Made by a program: the position numbers and the translations under genes
NCBI RefSeq assembly: GCF_034676725.1
Contig: NZ_JAUCBR010000004.1
Span: forward strand, 4,306,001 to 4,370,000
Length of the DNA: 64,000 bases
Origin: Denitromonas sp.
GTDB lineage: Bacteria; Pseudomonadota; Gammaproteobacteria; Burkholderiales; Rhodocyclaceae
Direction of reading: 5' to 3'
In this document: one piece after another, positions 8,736 through 18,700 of the stretch
Layout of the letters: the number at the start of each line of letters is the position of its first letter
Position numbering within the stretch: the stretch's first letter is position 1
The notes under the pieces: model-generated
Told to the model about the DNA's origin: nothing
Database searches by the model: none
The model's input: the letters and a program-made list of their open reading frames with translations, nothing else

Positions 8736-10149
8736 TCAGTTCAACTCGGCCACATCGGCAAAGTGGCCGGCAATCGCCGCGGCCGCCGCCAGCGCCGGAC
8801 TCACCAGGTGGGTCCGGCCGCCGGCGCCCTGACGCCCTTCGAAGTTGCGGTTCGAGGTGGACGCGCAACGCTCGCCCGACTCCAGCCGGTCGGCGTTCAT
8901 GGCCAGGCACATCGAGCAGCCCGGCTCGCGCCACTCGAAGCCGGCAGCGACGAACACCTTGTCCAGCCCTTCGGCCTCGGCCTGGCGCTTGACCAGCCCC
9001 GAGCCCGGCACCACCAGCACCTGCTTGACCGAGGCGGCCTTCTGGCGCCCCTTGGCCACGGCAGCCGCGGCGCGCAGGTCTTCGATACGCGAATTGGTAC
9101 AGGAGCCGATGAACACCCGGTTCGACCGGAATGCGCTTGATCGGCGTGCCGGCCTCCAGCCCCATGTAGGCCAGCGCACGGCTCATGCCTTCGCGCTTGA
9201 CCGGATCCTTCTCGGCCGCGGGGTCGGGCACCACGCCGCTGATGTCGGACACCATCTCGGGGGACGTCCCCCAGGTGACCTGCGGGCGGATCGCCGCCGC
9301 GTCCATCTCGACGACCTTGTCGTACACCGCACCCGCGTCGGACACCAGCGTGCGCCAGTAGGCCACGGCACGATCCCAGTCCTCGCCGGCGGGCGCGTAG
9401 GGGCGGCCTTTGAGGTAGTCGATGGTGTTGTCGTCAACGGCAATCAGGCCCGCGCGCGCACCGGCTTCGATGGCCATGTTGCAGATGGTCATCCGCCCTT
9501 CCATCGACAGGCCGCGAATCGCGCTGCCGCCGAACTCCATGGCGTACCCGGTGCCGCCGGCCGTGCCGATGCGGCCGATGATCGCCAGCACCACATCCTT
9601 GGCCGTCACCCCGGGCGCCAGTTCGCCGTCGACCTTGATCAGCAGGGTCTTCGACTTCTTCTGCACCAGGCATTGGGTGGCCAGTACATGCTCGACCTCG
9701 GAGGTGCCGATACCGTGCGCCAGACAGGCGAACGCGCCATGGGTGGAGGTATGCGAGTCGCCGCACACCACGGTCATGCCCGGCAGCGTGGCGCCGTTTT
9801 CGGGGCCGATGACGTGCACGATGCCCTGGCGCTCGTCCTTGAACGGGAAATACGCCAGCGAGCCGACCTCGCGGATGTTGGCATCGAGCGTTTCGACCTG
9901 CAGCCGGGAGATCGGGTCCTTGATGCCCTCATCCCAGTGATCGGTCGGCGTGTTGTGATCGGCCGTGGCCACGATCGAGCTCACCCGCCACGGCTTGCGC
10001 CCGGCCAGCTTGAGGCCTTCGAAGGCTTGCGGGCTGGTCACTTCGTGCACCAGATGACGGTCGATATAGATCAGCGCCGTGCCGTCCGCGTCCTCGCGAA
10101 CCACATGGCTGGACCACAACTTTTCGTAAAGTGTTTGTGCCTGTTGCAT
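8736..10149 (-). CDS. leuC: 3-isopropylmalate dehydratase large subunit, frameshifted at 9121-9122
   Basis: 4Fe-4S aconitase-family subunit of isopropylmalate isomerase. The protein has 470 aa after removal of one base. It begins MQQAQTLYEKLWSSHVV. VVCGDSHTSTHGAF, VFIGSCTNSRIEDLR (first cluster cysteine) and PGCSMCLAMN (the other two) are all present, but the last two sit in a different frame from the N-terminal two thirds. The break is at 9121-9122 of the plus strand, where GGTTCGACC should read GGTCGACC. This restores IPVDRVFIGSCTNS. The start at 10149 is preceded by GGAAG; a longer in-frame start at 10164 is less likely. It is the first gene of the leuC-lipoprotein-leuD-leuB-asd run. Confidence 0.93.
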
Positions 10150-10238
10150 CTTGTCTTCCAACACACCGTGAACGTTTGATTAAACCACAGCTATTCCTTG
10201 CTGAATAGCCGATATGCTGCAGTGCGCCATCGCCGTTT

Positions 10239-11057
10239 TCAGCGTCGCCGGGTCGCCTCGTAAATCGGCATCACCCGCGCGGCATCGCGCGCCAGCTCGG
10301 CCTTGCGGGTCGAATGCGAGGGGTGGGTCGACAACCACTCCGGCGGCGCACCATTGCTCTGCCCCGCCATCTTGTCCCACAGCCCCACCGCGGCGCGCGG
10401 GTCGTAGCCGGCACGGGCAGCCAGCTCCACACCCATGCTGTCGGCCTCGGTCTCGTGCAGACGCGAGTTGGGCAGCTCGAAGCTGACCTTGGCCACCGTA
10501 CCCATCAACTCGGCGCCCGGCTGCCCCAGGCCAACCGCGGCACTGAGCACCGAGACGCCAATGTTGGTCACCATGGCCTGCGAGACCCGCTCGCGGGCAT
10601 GCTCGCGCAGCGCGTGGGCAATCTCGTGCCCCATCACCGCCGCGATCTCGTCGTCGGTGAGTTTCAGCCGGTCAATCAGCCCGCGGTAGAACGCGATCTT
10701 GCCGCCAGCCATGCACCAGGCGTTCAACTCGTCCGAGTCGATCACGTTCACCTCCCACTGCCACCCCGGCGCATCGGGACGGAACGCGGCCGTCTGCGGG
10801 ATCAGCCGGTTGGCGATGCCACGCACCCGCGTCAGCATGCGGCGATCGCCGTTGAGCATGCCTTTCTTGCGCGCCGCCTCGATGACTTGCGCGTACTGCT
10901 GCGCCGACGCCTTCTCCACCTCCGATGCCGACACCAGCATCGACTGCCCGCGATCGACCCCCAGCGCGCCGCCCTGCGTCGTCTGGATGGTCTGGCACCC
11001 CGCCAGCACCAGCGCCGCAGCCGCCGCGACACACCAACGACTCCACCGTTCAAGCAT
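10239..11057 (-). CDS. M48 family metalloprotease lipoprotein
   Basis: Periplasmic zinc metallopeptidase of 272 aa anchored by a lipid. The signal peptide ends at the lipobox LAGC (Cys21). The active-site motif is MGHEIAHALREH (HExxH), and ETEAD about 55 residues later supplies the third zinc ligand. This arrangement matches the LoiP/YggG-type outer-membrane proteases involved in envelope quality control. I chose the ATG at 11057 because AGGAG lies 7 bases upstream; an in-frame start at 11084 exists. Its start overlaps the end of the MFS permease gene by 8 bases. Confidence 0.9.
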   Translation of the reverse strand: MLERWSRWCVAAAAALVLAGCQTIQTTQGGALGVDRGQSMLVSASEVEKASAQQYAQVIEAARKKGMLNGDRRMLTRVRGIANRLIPQTAAFRPDAPGWQWEVNVIDSDELNAWCMAGGKIAFYRGLIDRLKLTDDEIAAVMGHEIAHALREHARERVSQAMVTNIGVSVLSAAVGLGQPGAELMGTVAKVSFELPNSRLHETEADSMGVELAARAGYDPRAAVGLWDKMAGQSNGAPPEWLSTHPSHSTRKAELARDAARVMPIYEATRRR

Positions 11058-12216
11058 GCTGTTTCTCCTGTTGCGATTCATCACGCCAGCCCCGCCAGAC
11101 CACCCACCAGCCGATCAATCCGAACACCGAACCGATGGTGAATGACCATGCAGGGCCAATCCAGTCCCAAGTGTAACCGCTGAGCAATCCGCCCAGCATC
11201 CCGCCGGCACCAAAGCTCAGGCTGCCATAGATCGCCTGACCGCGCGCCTGGAGTCGCCCCGGAAACCAGCGGTTGACCGCGGCAATCGAGGCTGCGTGGT
11301 TGGCGCCGAAGGTGGCCCCGTGCAGCAGTTGCGCCAGCACCAGCACCGTCAGCGACTCCACGCCCCAGCCGATCATCGCAAAGCGCAGCGTCGCCGCGGC
11401 GAAGGCGAACAACAGGATCTGCCGCAGACTGAAGCGCGCCATCACCCGCGGCATGATCATGAACACCGCGATCTCTGCCACCACGCCGATCGCCCACATC
11501 CAGCCCACCAGCGCCTTGGAGTACCCGGCCCCGACCAGCAGGATGGAATAGAACACATACCAGACCCCGTGCGCGGCCGACATCAGGAAGGCACCGGTCA
11601 GCAAGGTGCGCACATCGCGCCGGCGCAGCACGGCGGCCAGGCCGGGGCTGTCGTGATGGTGCGGCACGCTGGGCGCCTCGGGCACACAGAACGCCAGCAC
11701 GGCGATGCCGGCCAGCACCGAGGCGGTCATCCACAACTGGCTGGCCACCGGCAGCCAGCTCAGGGCATGGCCAATGCCGAGCACCGCCACGATGAAGCCG
11801 ATCGACCCCCACAGCCGGATATTGCCGTAACGCGCCGACTGCCCGGCGAGATGACCGAAGGTGAGGCTTTCGACCAGCGGCAAGGCGGCGCTCCAGAAAA
11901 ACGCCATGATCGCCATGCCGACGAAAATGCCCTCGAAGCGGGTGGTCAGGAAGAAGACGCCAAACCCGGCCAGCGACGCGATCGCCGACAACCGCACGAT
12001 CGGCATTCGCGCACCGAGGCGGTCGGCCAGCCAGCCCCACAGATTCGGGGCGAGGATGCGCATGACCTGCATCAGCGACATCAGGATGGCGATGTCCGTG
12101 GCCGAAAAACTCAGCGACTGCAGGTAGAGCGTGAAGTACGGCGAGAAGGCGCCGATGAAGGCGAAATAGAAGAAGTAGTAACCCGACAGGCGCCAGTAGG
12201 GAAGCATGGCCGGCAT
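11050..12216 (-). CDS. MFS transporter, HcaT-like (3-phenylpropionate/nucleoside permease type)
   Basis: Major facilitator with about 12 hydrophobic segments in 388 aa. It starts MPAMLPYWRLSGYYFFYF, the N-terminal pattern of the MFS_1-like/HcaT group. WGWLADRLGARMPIV is the loop 2-3 signature, and YGNIRLWGSIGFIVAV also matches this group. The substrate cannot be told from the sequence. The frame is open to 12348, but the conserved part begins at 12216 or at the ATG at 12207. No clear ribosome-binding site is visible at either. It is translationally coupled to the M48 protease gene downstream. Confidence 0.83.
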   Translation of the reverse strand: MPAMLPYWRLSGYYFFYFAFIGAFSPYFTLYLQSLSFSATDIAILMSLMQVMRILAPNLWGWLADRLGARMPIVRLSAIASLAGFGVFFLTTRFEGIFVGMAIMAFFWSAALPLVESLTFGHLAGQSARYGNIRLWGSIGFIVAVLGIGHALSWLPVASQLWMTASVLAGIAVLAFCVPEAPSVPHHHDSPGLAAVLRRRDVRTLLTGAFLMSAAHGVWYVFYSILLVGAGYSKALVGWMWAIGVVAEIAVFMIMPRVMARFSLRQILLFAFAAATLRFAMIGWGVESLTVLVLAQLLHGATFGANHAASIAAVNRWFPGRLQARGQAIYGSLSFGAGGMLGGLLSGYTWDWIGPAWSFTIGSVFGLIGWWVVWRGWRDESQQEKQHA

Positions 12217-12266
12217 TGTACCGACGACAGCCCCGCGCCAACGGCCGCGCACCGCGCCCGGGCATG

Positions 12267-12287
12267 AAAAAAGCGCCCGCAGGCGCT
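12267..12287 (-). terminator. Rho-independent terminator after the DUF465 gene
   Basis: On the minus strand AGCGCC - loop TGCG - GGCGCT is followed at once by six T. The 6-bp GC-rich stem with a U tract lies about 20 bases after the stop codon of the small DUF465 gene. Confidence 0.85.
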
Positions 12288-12307
12288 GTGTGATGAGTGG
12301 GACCGAC

Positions 12308-12556
12308 TCAGGCGGGGCTGTATCGCTGCAGCAGGCCGAACAGCTCATCCTTGAGCTTGAGGCGCTCCTTCTTCAGGTCTTCGAGCTCGGGGTCGGTCGC
12401 CACCTGTGCCTCGACCTCGATACGCACCACATGGCGGTTGACCTCGTGGTAGCGATCGAACAGGCGGGAGAAATGGCTGTCCGAGACCTTCAACGCATGG
12501 ATCGCCTCGCGGTATTCGGGAAACTCGGTATGCAAATCATGGGCTTGCAGGCTCAT
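12308..12556 (-). CDS. YdcH family (DUF465) small coiled-coil protein
   Basis: An 82-aa helical protein. HFSRLFDRYHEVNRHVVRIE and LEDLKKERLKLKDELFGLL give the two amphipathic helices typical of DUF465/YdcH proteins. Members are cytoplasmic and their function is poorly known. It starts at 12556 with AAGAAAGGAT upstream and ends just before a clear terminator, so it is probably a single-gene unit. Confidence 0.88.
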   Translation of the reverse strand: MSLQAHDLHTEFPEYREAIHALKVSDSHFSRLFDRYHEVNRHVVRIEVEAQVATDPELEDLKKERLKLKDELFGLLQRYSPA

Positions 12557-12630
12557 CTGTCATCCTTTCTTGGTTGCCGTTCCGATGACTTCAGCCTACG
12601 CCCCTGCCCAGCGCCTGCGGTTGATGCAGG

Positions 12631-13785
12631 TCAATCGCCATCGGCGCGCCGCCCCGGCGAGGGCACGGCCTGCATGCCGTCCGGCGCGAGGGCGGCGATC
12701 TTGGGCGTCGGGCAGGCCACATCGGCGTTCTGCGCACGGTGGCGCAGCGCATGGTCCATCAGCACCAGCGCCAGCATCGACTCGGCGATCGGCGTGGCAC
12801 GGATGCCCACGCAGGGGTCGTGCCGGCCGTGGGTGTTGACGATCACCGGCTCGCCGGCCTTGTTGATCGAGCGGCGGTCCAGGCGGATGCTGGAGGTTGG
12901 CTTGATCGCCATGCTCACCATCACGTCCTGCCCGCTGGAGATGCCGCCCAGCACGCCACCGGCGTGGTTCGACAGATAGCCCGCCGGCGTCATTTCGTCC
13001 GAGTGCTCGGTACCACGCTGCACCACGCTGTGGAAGCCGGCGCCGATCTCGACGCCCTTGACGGCGTTGATGCTCATCATCGCGTAGGCGATGTCGGCAT
13101 CGAGGCGGTCGTACACCGGCTCGCCCCAGCCGACCGGCACGCCCGAGGCCACCACGTTGATGCGCGCACCGATCGAGTCGCCCGACTTGCGCAGCTCATC
13201 CATGAAGGCATCGAGCTCGGGCAGCATGGCCACATTGGGGGCGAAGAAGGCATTGCCCTCGGCGTCCAGGTCCTCCCAGGCATTGAACGGGATCTCGATC
13301 GGCCCGAGCTGCGCCATGTAGCCGCGGATGACGATGCCGTAGCGCTCGCTCAGCCACTTGCGGGCAATCGCACCGGCGGCCACACGCACCGCGGTTTCGC
13401 GGGCCGAGGAACGACCACCACCGCGCGGATCGCGAATGCCGTACTTCTGCCAGTAGCCGTAGTCGGCGTGACCGGGGCGGAAGGTCTCGGCGATGTTGGA
13501 GTAATCCTTGCTGCGCTGGTCCTGGTTGCGGATCAGCAGCGCAATCGGCGTGCCGGTGGTCACCCCCTCGTACACCCCCGACAGGATCTCGACCGTATCC
13601 GGTTCGCGGCGCTGCGTGACATGGCGCGAGGTGCCCGGCTTGCGCCGGTCGAGCTCGGCCTGGATGTCCGCCTCGCTGATCGCCAGCCCCGGGGGGCAAC
13701 CGTTGACCACGCAGCCAATGGCCGGACCATGCGACTCGCCGAAGGACGACACGCAAAACAGCTTGCCTAGAGAATTGCCGGACAT
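12631..13785 (-). CDS. aroC: Chorismate synthase
   Basis: Last enzyme of the shikimate pathway. It uses reduced FMN to make chorismate from EPSP. The protein has 384 aa. It begins MSGNSLGKLFCVSSFGESHG with the family signature GESHGPAIGCVVNGCPPG. RPGHADYGYWQKYGIRDPRG, RGGGRSSARETA and the C-terminal GRHDPCVGIRATPIAESM are the other conserved blocks. The tail after about residue 360 (ALAPDGMQAVPSPGRR) is slightly longer than in E. coli. It lies downstream of the tetR gene on the same strand (77 bases) but is functionally unrelated. Confidence 0.97.
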   Translation of the reverse strand: MSGNSLGKLFCVSSFGESHGPAIGCVVNGCPPGLAISEADIQAELDRRKPGTSRHVTQRREPDTVEILSGVYEGVTTGTPIALLIRNQDQRSKDYSNIAETFRPGHADYGYWQKYGIRDPRGGGRSSARETAVRVAAGAIARKWLSERYGIVIRGYMAQLGPIEIPFNAWEDLDAEGNAFFAPNVAMLPELDAFMDELRKSGDSIGARINVVASGVPVGWGEPVYDRLDADIAYAMMSINAVKGVEIGAGFHSVVQRGTEHSDEMTPAGYLSNHAGGVLGGISSGQDVMVSMAIKPTSSIRLDRRSINKAGEPVIVNTHGRHDPCVGIRATPIAESMLALVLMDHALRHRAQNADVACPTPKIAALAPDGMQAVPSPGRRADGD

Positions 13786-13862
13786 GGGATCAACCGCGAG
13801 CGAGGAAAGCCTGCAAGTCTATCAAAGGGCGCCCGTGGCACCCAAGCGACGCGGCACGCACC

Positions 13863-14483
13863 TCAGCCACAGGCGCCATTCTTCATACCGTAAAAAAAGC
13901 AGTCGATCATGTTGCCCGCCAGATCGAGCGAATACACCTCGGGCTGCAGGCACCAGCTGGCGATGAGGCCATCGATCATCGCCGACAGCGACAAGGCCGC
14001 CCGGTGCGGATCGACCTTGGCGGGCAGATGCCCCAGCTGGCGCGCAACGGCAATCGCCTGCTCCTGGCGCAGTAGGTGGCGGTCGCAGCACTCGAGGCAT
14101 TGATCGACCAGCGGCACCATCTCGTCCACATACTCTGACTTATGCATGGCAATCGCGAACACCCGGATGTAGCGCGGATCGCTGTCGATACGCTCGATGG
14201 TGGTCAGGATGCGCGTGCGCAGCTCCTCCAGCGGCTGCGTGCTGGTGCTGTAATCGGCCTCGGAAATCGCTTCGAGCGGGTCGATGGCCCGGCGCATCAT
14301 GGCATCGAACACCTCGCCCTTGTTGGCGAAGTGCCAGTAGATCGCGCCACGCGTCACCCCGGCCGACTCGGCGATATCGGTCAGCGTCGTGCGTGCCACC
14401 CCCTTGAGATAGAACACGGACTCCGCCGCGTCGAGGATGGTATTTCGCGTCTCCAGCGCATCTTCCTTGGTCTTTCTCACCAT
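13863..14483 (-). CDS. TetR family repressor of the adjacent RND efflux operon (AcrR/TtgR type)
   Basis: A 206-aa protein with an N-terminal helix-turn-helix. TRNTILDAAESVFYLKGVAR and TTLTDIAESAGVTRGAIYWH are the TetR DNA-binding domain as found in AcrR, TtgR and related efflux repressors. The C-terminal ligand domain contains a cysteine-rich stretch (DQCLECCDRH). It is transcribed away from the efflux operon with 131 bases between the start codons. The AcrR-like palindrome in that gap is the likely operator for both directions. The inducer is unknown. Confidence 0.9.
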   Translation of the reverse strand: MVRKTKEDALETRNTILDAAESVFYLKGVARTTLTDIAESAGVTRGAIYWHFANKGEVFDAMMRRAIDPLEAISEADYSTSTQPLEELRTRILTTIERIDSDPRYIRVFAIAMHKSEYVDEMVPLVDQCLECCDRHLLRQEQAIAVARQLGHLPAKVDPHRAALSLSAMIDGLIASWCLQPEVYSLDLAGNMIDCFFYGMKNGACG

Positions 14484-14549
14484 CGGCTCACCCGATCACT
14501 CCTGACAGTTGTTGCCACCGATTGAAGCACACAAAATGCGTTGTGTCAC

Positions 14550-14579
14550 TTTACATACATTCATGTATGTTTCTACAAT
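14550..14579 (+). promoter_or_regulatory. Predicted sigma-70 promoter of the RND efflux operon
   Basis: TTTACA at 14550-14555, 18-base spacer, then TACAAT at 14574-14579. The AcrR-like palindrome fills most of the spacer, so a bound repressor would block RNA polymerase. The expected transcript start is near 14586, about 30 bases before the adaptor ATG. Confidence 0.6.
14553..14570. promoter_or_regulatory. AcrR-like operator palindrome
   Basis: ACATACAT-TC-ATGTATGT, a perfect 8+8 inverted repeat with a 2-base centre. It matches the half-site ACATACAT of the E. coli AcrR operator, which is a longer palindrome containing TACATACATTTGTGAATGTA. It sits between the tetR and efflux start codons and overlaps the predicted promoter. 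A second, weaker inverted repeat ACACAA...TTGTGT lies just upstream (about 14529-14546). Confidence 0.75.
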
Positions 14580-14614
14580 TGCGCTCTGATAATAACGAAC
14601 CGGACCCCTCCCCA

Positions 14615-15785
14615 ATGCCTGCCCTCATTGCCCCTAAGCGATCGGCATCGTTGCCGATTGCCGCTCTCGCCGCCGCCGTCCTGGCGCTCAGCGGCTGCGG
14701 CCGCGACGCCCCCGCCACACAGAACAGCGCACCACCGCCCTCGCCGGTCAGCGTCATCACCGCCACCCCCACCGACGTCGAAGTCAGCTTCGAGTACCCG
14801 GCCCGCCTGCACGGCGCGCGCGAGGTGGAGATCCGCCCACGCGTCAGCGGCATCCTGCTCAAGCGCAACTACCAGGAAGGCGCGCGCGTCAAGGCGGGAC
14901 AATCGCTCTTCCAGATCGACCCCGTCCCCAGCGAGACGGCCGTGGCGCGTGCCGAGGCGGAGCTCGCCTCGGCGCGGGCGCGTCTCGAGCAGACCCGCCG
15001 TGAAGCCGAGCGCCTCAAGCCGCTGGTGGCAGCCAAGGCCGCCGCCCAGCGCGACTTCGACGACGCCGCCTCCAACCTCGCCGTCGCCGCTGCCGATGAA
15101 CAGGCCGCGCGCGCCCGGCTGAAGGAAGCGCGCCTGTCGCTCAAATACACCCGCGTCGAGTCACCCATCGACGGCATCACTTCGCGCGCCCTGCAATCCG
15201 AAGGCAGCTTGCTGGCCGGCCCCGAAACCCTGCTGGCGGTGGTCACCCAGACCGACCCGATCCAGGTGCGCTTCGGCCTGCCGGACACCGACCGCGCCCG
15301 CATCGACGGCGGCATCGCCTCAGGCCGGCTGAAGCTGCCCGCGGACGGCCAGTTCCGCGTCCGCGTCCTGGGCGAGGCTCACGCGGCGCACAACGCCACC
15401 GGCCAGCTCGATTTCACCGATGTGCGCATCGACCCGCGCACCGGCAGCAGCGAAGCCCAGGCCGACCTGCCCAACCCCGAGCGCCATCTGCGCCCCGGCG
15501 AGTTCGTGCGTGTGCGCCTCGAGGGCGCGGTCCGTCCCAACGCCATCGCCGTGCCCCAGCGTGCCGTGCTCGAGGGGCCGACCGGACGCTTCGTTCTACG
15601 TGGTCGACCAAGGCCGCGCCGCCGTACGCCCGGTCACGCCACTGGACTGGGTGGCTGACAAGGTAGTCGTCGACGGCCTGAGCGCCGGCGACCAGGTGAT
15701 CACCGACGGCGTGCTCAAGATCGGCCCGGGCGCGCCCGTCGCCGTCACCGCACCGGCTGACAGCGCCGCCAAGCCGGGAGCCTGA
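14615..15785 (+). CDS. RND efflux periplasmic adaptor lipoprotein (AcrA/MexA type), frameshifted at 15594-15595
   Basis: Membrane fusion protein linking the inner-membrane pump to the outer-membrane channel. The protein has 389 aa once one base is removed. A lipoprotein signal peptide ends at ALSGC (Cys28). Biotinyl-lipoyl motifs follow (EVEIRPRVSGILLKRNYQEG and VESPIDGITSRALQSEGSLL), with a coiled-coil hairpin between them. The C-terminal beta-barrel and membrane-proximal domain (VVDQGRAAVRPVTPLDWVAD) continues in another frame. The break is at 15594-15595, where CGTTCTACG should read CGTCTACG, giving GRFVYVVDQG. The start at 14615 gives the normal signal peptide; no strong ribosome-binding site is visible. 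Two bases separate it from the pump gene. Confidence 0.92.
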
Positions 15786-15787
15786 CC

Positions 15788-18700
15788 ATGTTCTCGCGCT
15801 TTTTCATCGACCGTCCGATCTTCGCGACGGTCCTCTCGGTGTTCATCATCATCGCCGGCCTGGCGGCCATGCGCGGCCTGCCGATTGCGCAGTATCCCGA
15901 GATCGCCCCGCCGGTGGTCACGGTGGCCGCGACCTACCCCGGCGCCTCGGCAGACGTCATCGAAAAGACCGTCGCCGCCCCGCTCGAGACCCAGATCATC
16001 GGCGTCGAGAACATGCTCTACATGAGCTCGACCTCGGCCTCCAACGGCCGCGTCGAAATCCAGGTGACCTTCGATATCGGCACCGATGTCGATCAGGCGG
16101 TGATCAACGTCAACAACCGCGTCAAGCAGGCCGAGCCGCGCCTGCCGCTGGAGGTGCGCCGCCAGGGCATCAGTGTCGAGAAGGGCTCGTCCGCCTTCCT
16201 GCAGGTGGTGGCCTTCACCTCACCGGACGGCCGCTTCGACGATGTCTACACCAGCAACTATGTGACGCTCAACGTGCTCGACGTGCTCAAGCGCGTGCCG
16301 GGCACCACCAACGTCCAGATCTTCGGCGCCAAGGATTACGCGATGCGGATCTGGCTCAACCCGGACCGCCTGCGCCACCACGACCTGGCCACCACCGACG
16401 TCATCCGCGCCATCGAGGAACAGAACGCCCAGTACGCCGTCGGCCGCATCGGCCAGCCGCCGGTCGCCAGCGGGCAGGCCCTGTCGTTGACCGTCAACAC
16501 CCGTGGCCGGCTGGCCGAGCCCAGCGAGTTCGAGAACATCATCCTGCGCGCCAGCCCGAACGGTGCCCAGCTGCGCCTCAAGGATGTCGCCCGGGTCGAG
16601 CTTGGCGCGCGCGACTACGACTTCATCGGCCGTCTCAACGGCCAGCCCGCCACCCTGGTCGGCATCTTCCTCAAGCCCGGCGCCAACGCGCTGGACGTGG
16701 CCGAAGACGTCAAGAACACCCTCGGCGAACTGCGCGCCCGCTTTCCCGACGGTCTGAGCTACTCCATCCCCTACGACACCACCGACTTCGTCAACGTCTC
16801 GATCCGCGAAGTGATCAAGACCCTGGCCGAGGCCATGGTGCTGGTCTTCCTGGTGGTCTACCTGTTCCTGCAGAACTGGCGCGCGACGCTGATCCCGACC
16901 CTCGCCGTGCCGGTGTCGCTGATCGGCACCTTTGCCGGGCTGCTGATGCTCGGCTACTCGATCAACACGCTCACCCTGTTCGGCATGGTGCTGGCCATCG
17001 GCATCGTGGTGGACGACGCCATCGTGGTGCTCGAGAACGTCGAACGCATCATGCATGAGGAAGGGCTGTCCGTTCGCCAGGCCGCGATCCAGGCCATGCG
17101 CGAAGTCACCGGCCCGGTGATCGCCATCGTGCTGGTGCTGTGCGCGGTGTTCGTGCCGATCGCCTTCCTCGGCGGCCTGACCGGCGAGTTGTACCGCCAG
17201 TTCGCGGTGACCATCGCCATCGCGGTGAGCATCTCCGGCGTGGTGGCGCTGACCCTCACGCCCGCGCTGTGCGTGCTGATCCTGCGCCACGAGCACAAGG
17301 CCACCAGCCGCTTCTTCCGCGCCTTCAACCGCGGCTTCGAGGCGGTCACCCGCCAGTACACCCACGGCGTGGCCTGGCTGATCCGCCGCGGCGCCATCGG
17401 CCTGTTGCTGTTCGCCGGTATGGTCGCCATCACCGCACAGCTGGCCGCGATCACCCCGGGCAGCCTGGTGCCGGATGAAGACCAGGGCTATTTCATCACC
17501 GCCGTGTTCCTGCCCGACGGCGCCTCGCTGGAGCGCACCGACAAGGTGGTGGCCGAGGTCGAGAAGATCATCCGCAGCGACCCGAACGTCGCCTACACCG
17601 TGGCCTTCACCGGTTTCGACTTCCTCGGCGGCAGCTTCAAGAACAGCGCGGCGACCTTCTTCGTCACCCTCAAGCACTGGGATGAGCGCACCACCACCGC
17701 GGCCGAACTGGTGGGCAAGACCTACGCCACCACCGGCCACATCCAGGAAGCGCTGATCCTCTCCTTCAACCCGCCGGCCATCTTCGGCCTGGGCAACGCG
17801 GGCGGCTTCGAGTTCTACCTGCAAAACCGCGGCGACAACGACGCCAAGGTGCTGGCCGAGGCCAAGGACACCTTCCTCGGCGCGGTCAACCAGGACCCGA
17901 TGTTCGCCATGGCGCAGACCCTGTGGCGGGCCAACACGCCGCAGCTGTTCGTTGACGTCGACCGCGAAAAGGCCAAGAGCCTCGGCGTGCCGCTCGACGG
18001 CCTGTTCGCCACGCTGGGCGCCAACCTCGGCAGCTACTACGTGAACGACTTCAACAAGTATGGCCGCACCTGGCAGGTGCTGATGTCGGCCGACCCGGTC
18101 TATCGCAACGCGCCGCAGGACATCGCCGCCGCCTATGTGCGCGCCGACAGTGGCGCACTGGTGCCGATCTCCTCCCTGGCCACGATCAGCAACACCTCCG
18201 GCCCGGACACGCTCGAGCGCTTCAACAACCTGCCGGCGGTGAAGATCATCGGCAGCGCCGCGCCGGGCTACTCGACCGGCCAGGCCATCGCGCGGCTCGA
18301 GGAGCTGGCGGCCACGACGCTGCCGCCGGGCTTCAGCCTCGACTGGAGCGGCGCCGCCTACCAGGAGCGCCGATCGAGCGGATCGGCCGGCTACACGCTG
18401 GTGCTCGGCGCGCTGATGGTCTTCCTCATCCTCGCCGCGCAGTACGAACGCTGGTCGCTGCCGCTGGCGGTCCTGCTCGCCCTGCCCTTCGGCACCTTCG
18501 GCGCGCTCGCTGCGGTATGGCTGACCGGCATGACCAACGATGTGTACTTCCAGATCGGCCTGGTGACCCTGCTCGGCCTGGCGGCGAAGAACGCCATCCT
18601 GATCGTCGAGTACGCCATCTACAAGCACCGGGAAGGCATGAGCGCCGCCGCCGCGGCCATCGAAGCGGCCCGCCTGCGCTTCCGTCCGATCCTGATGACC

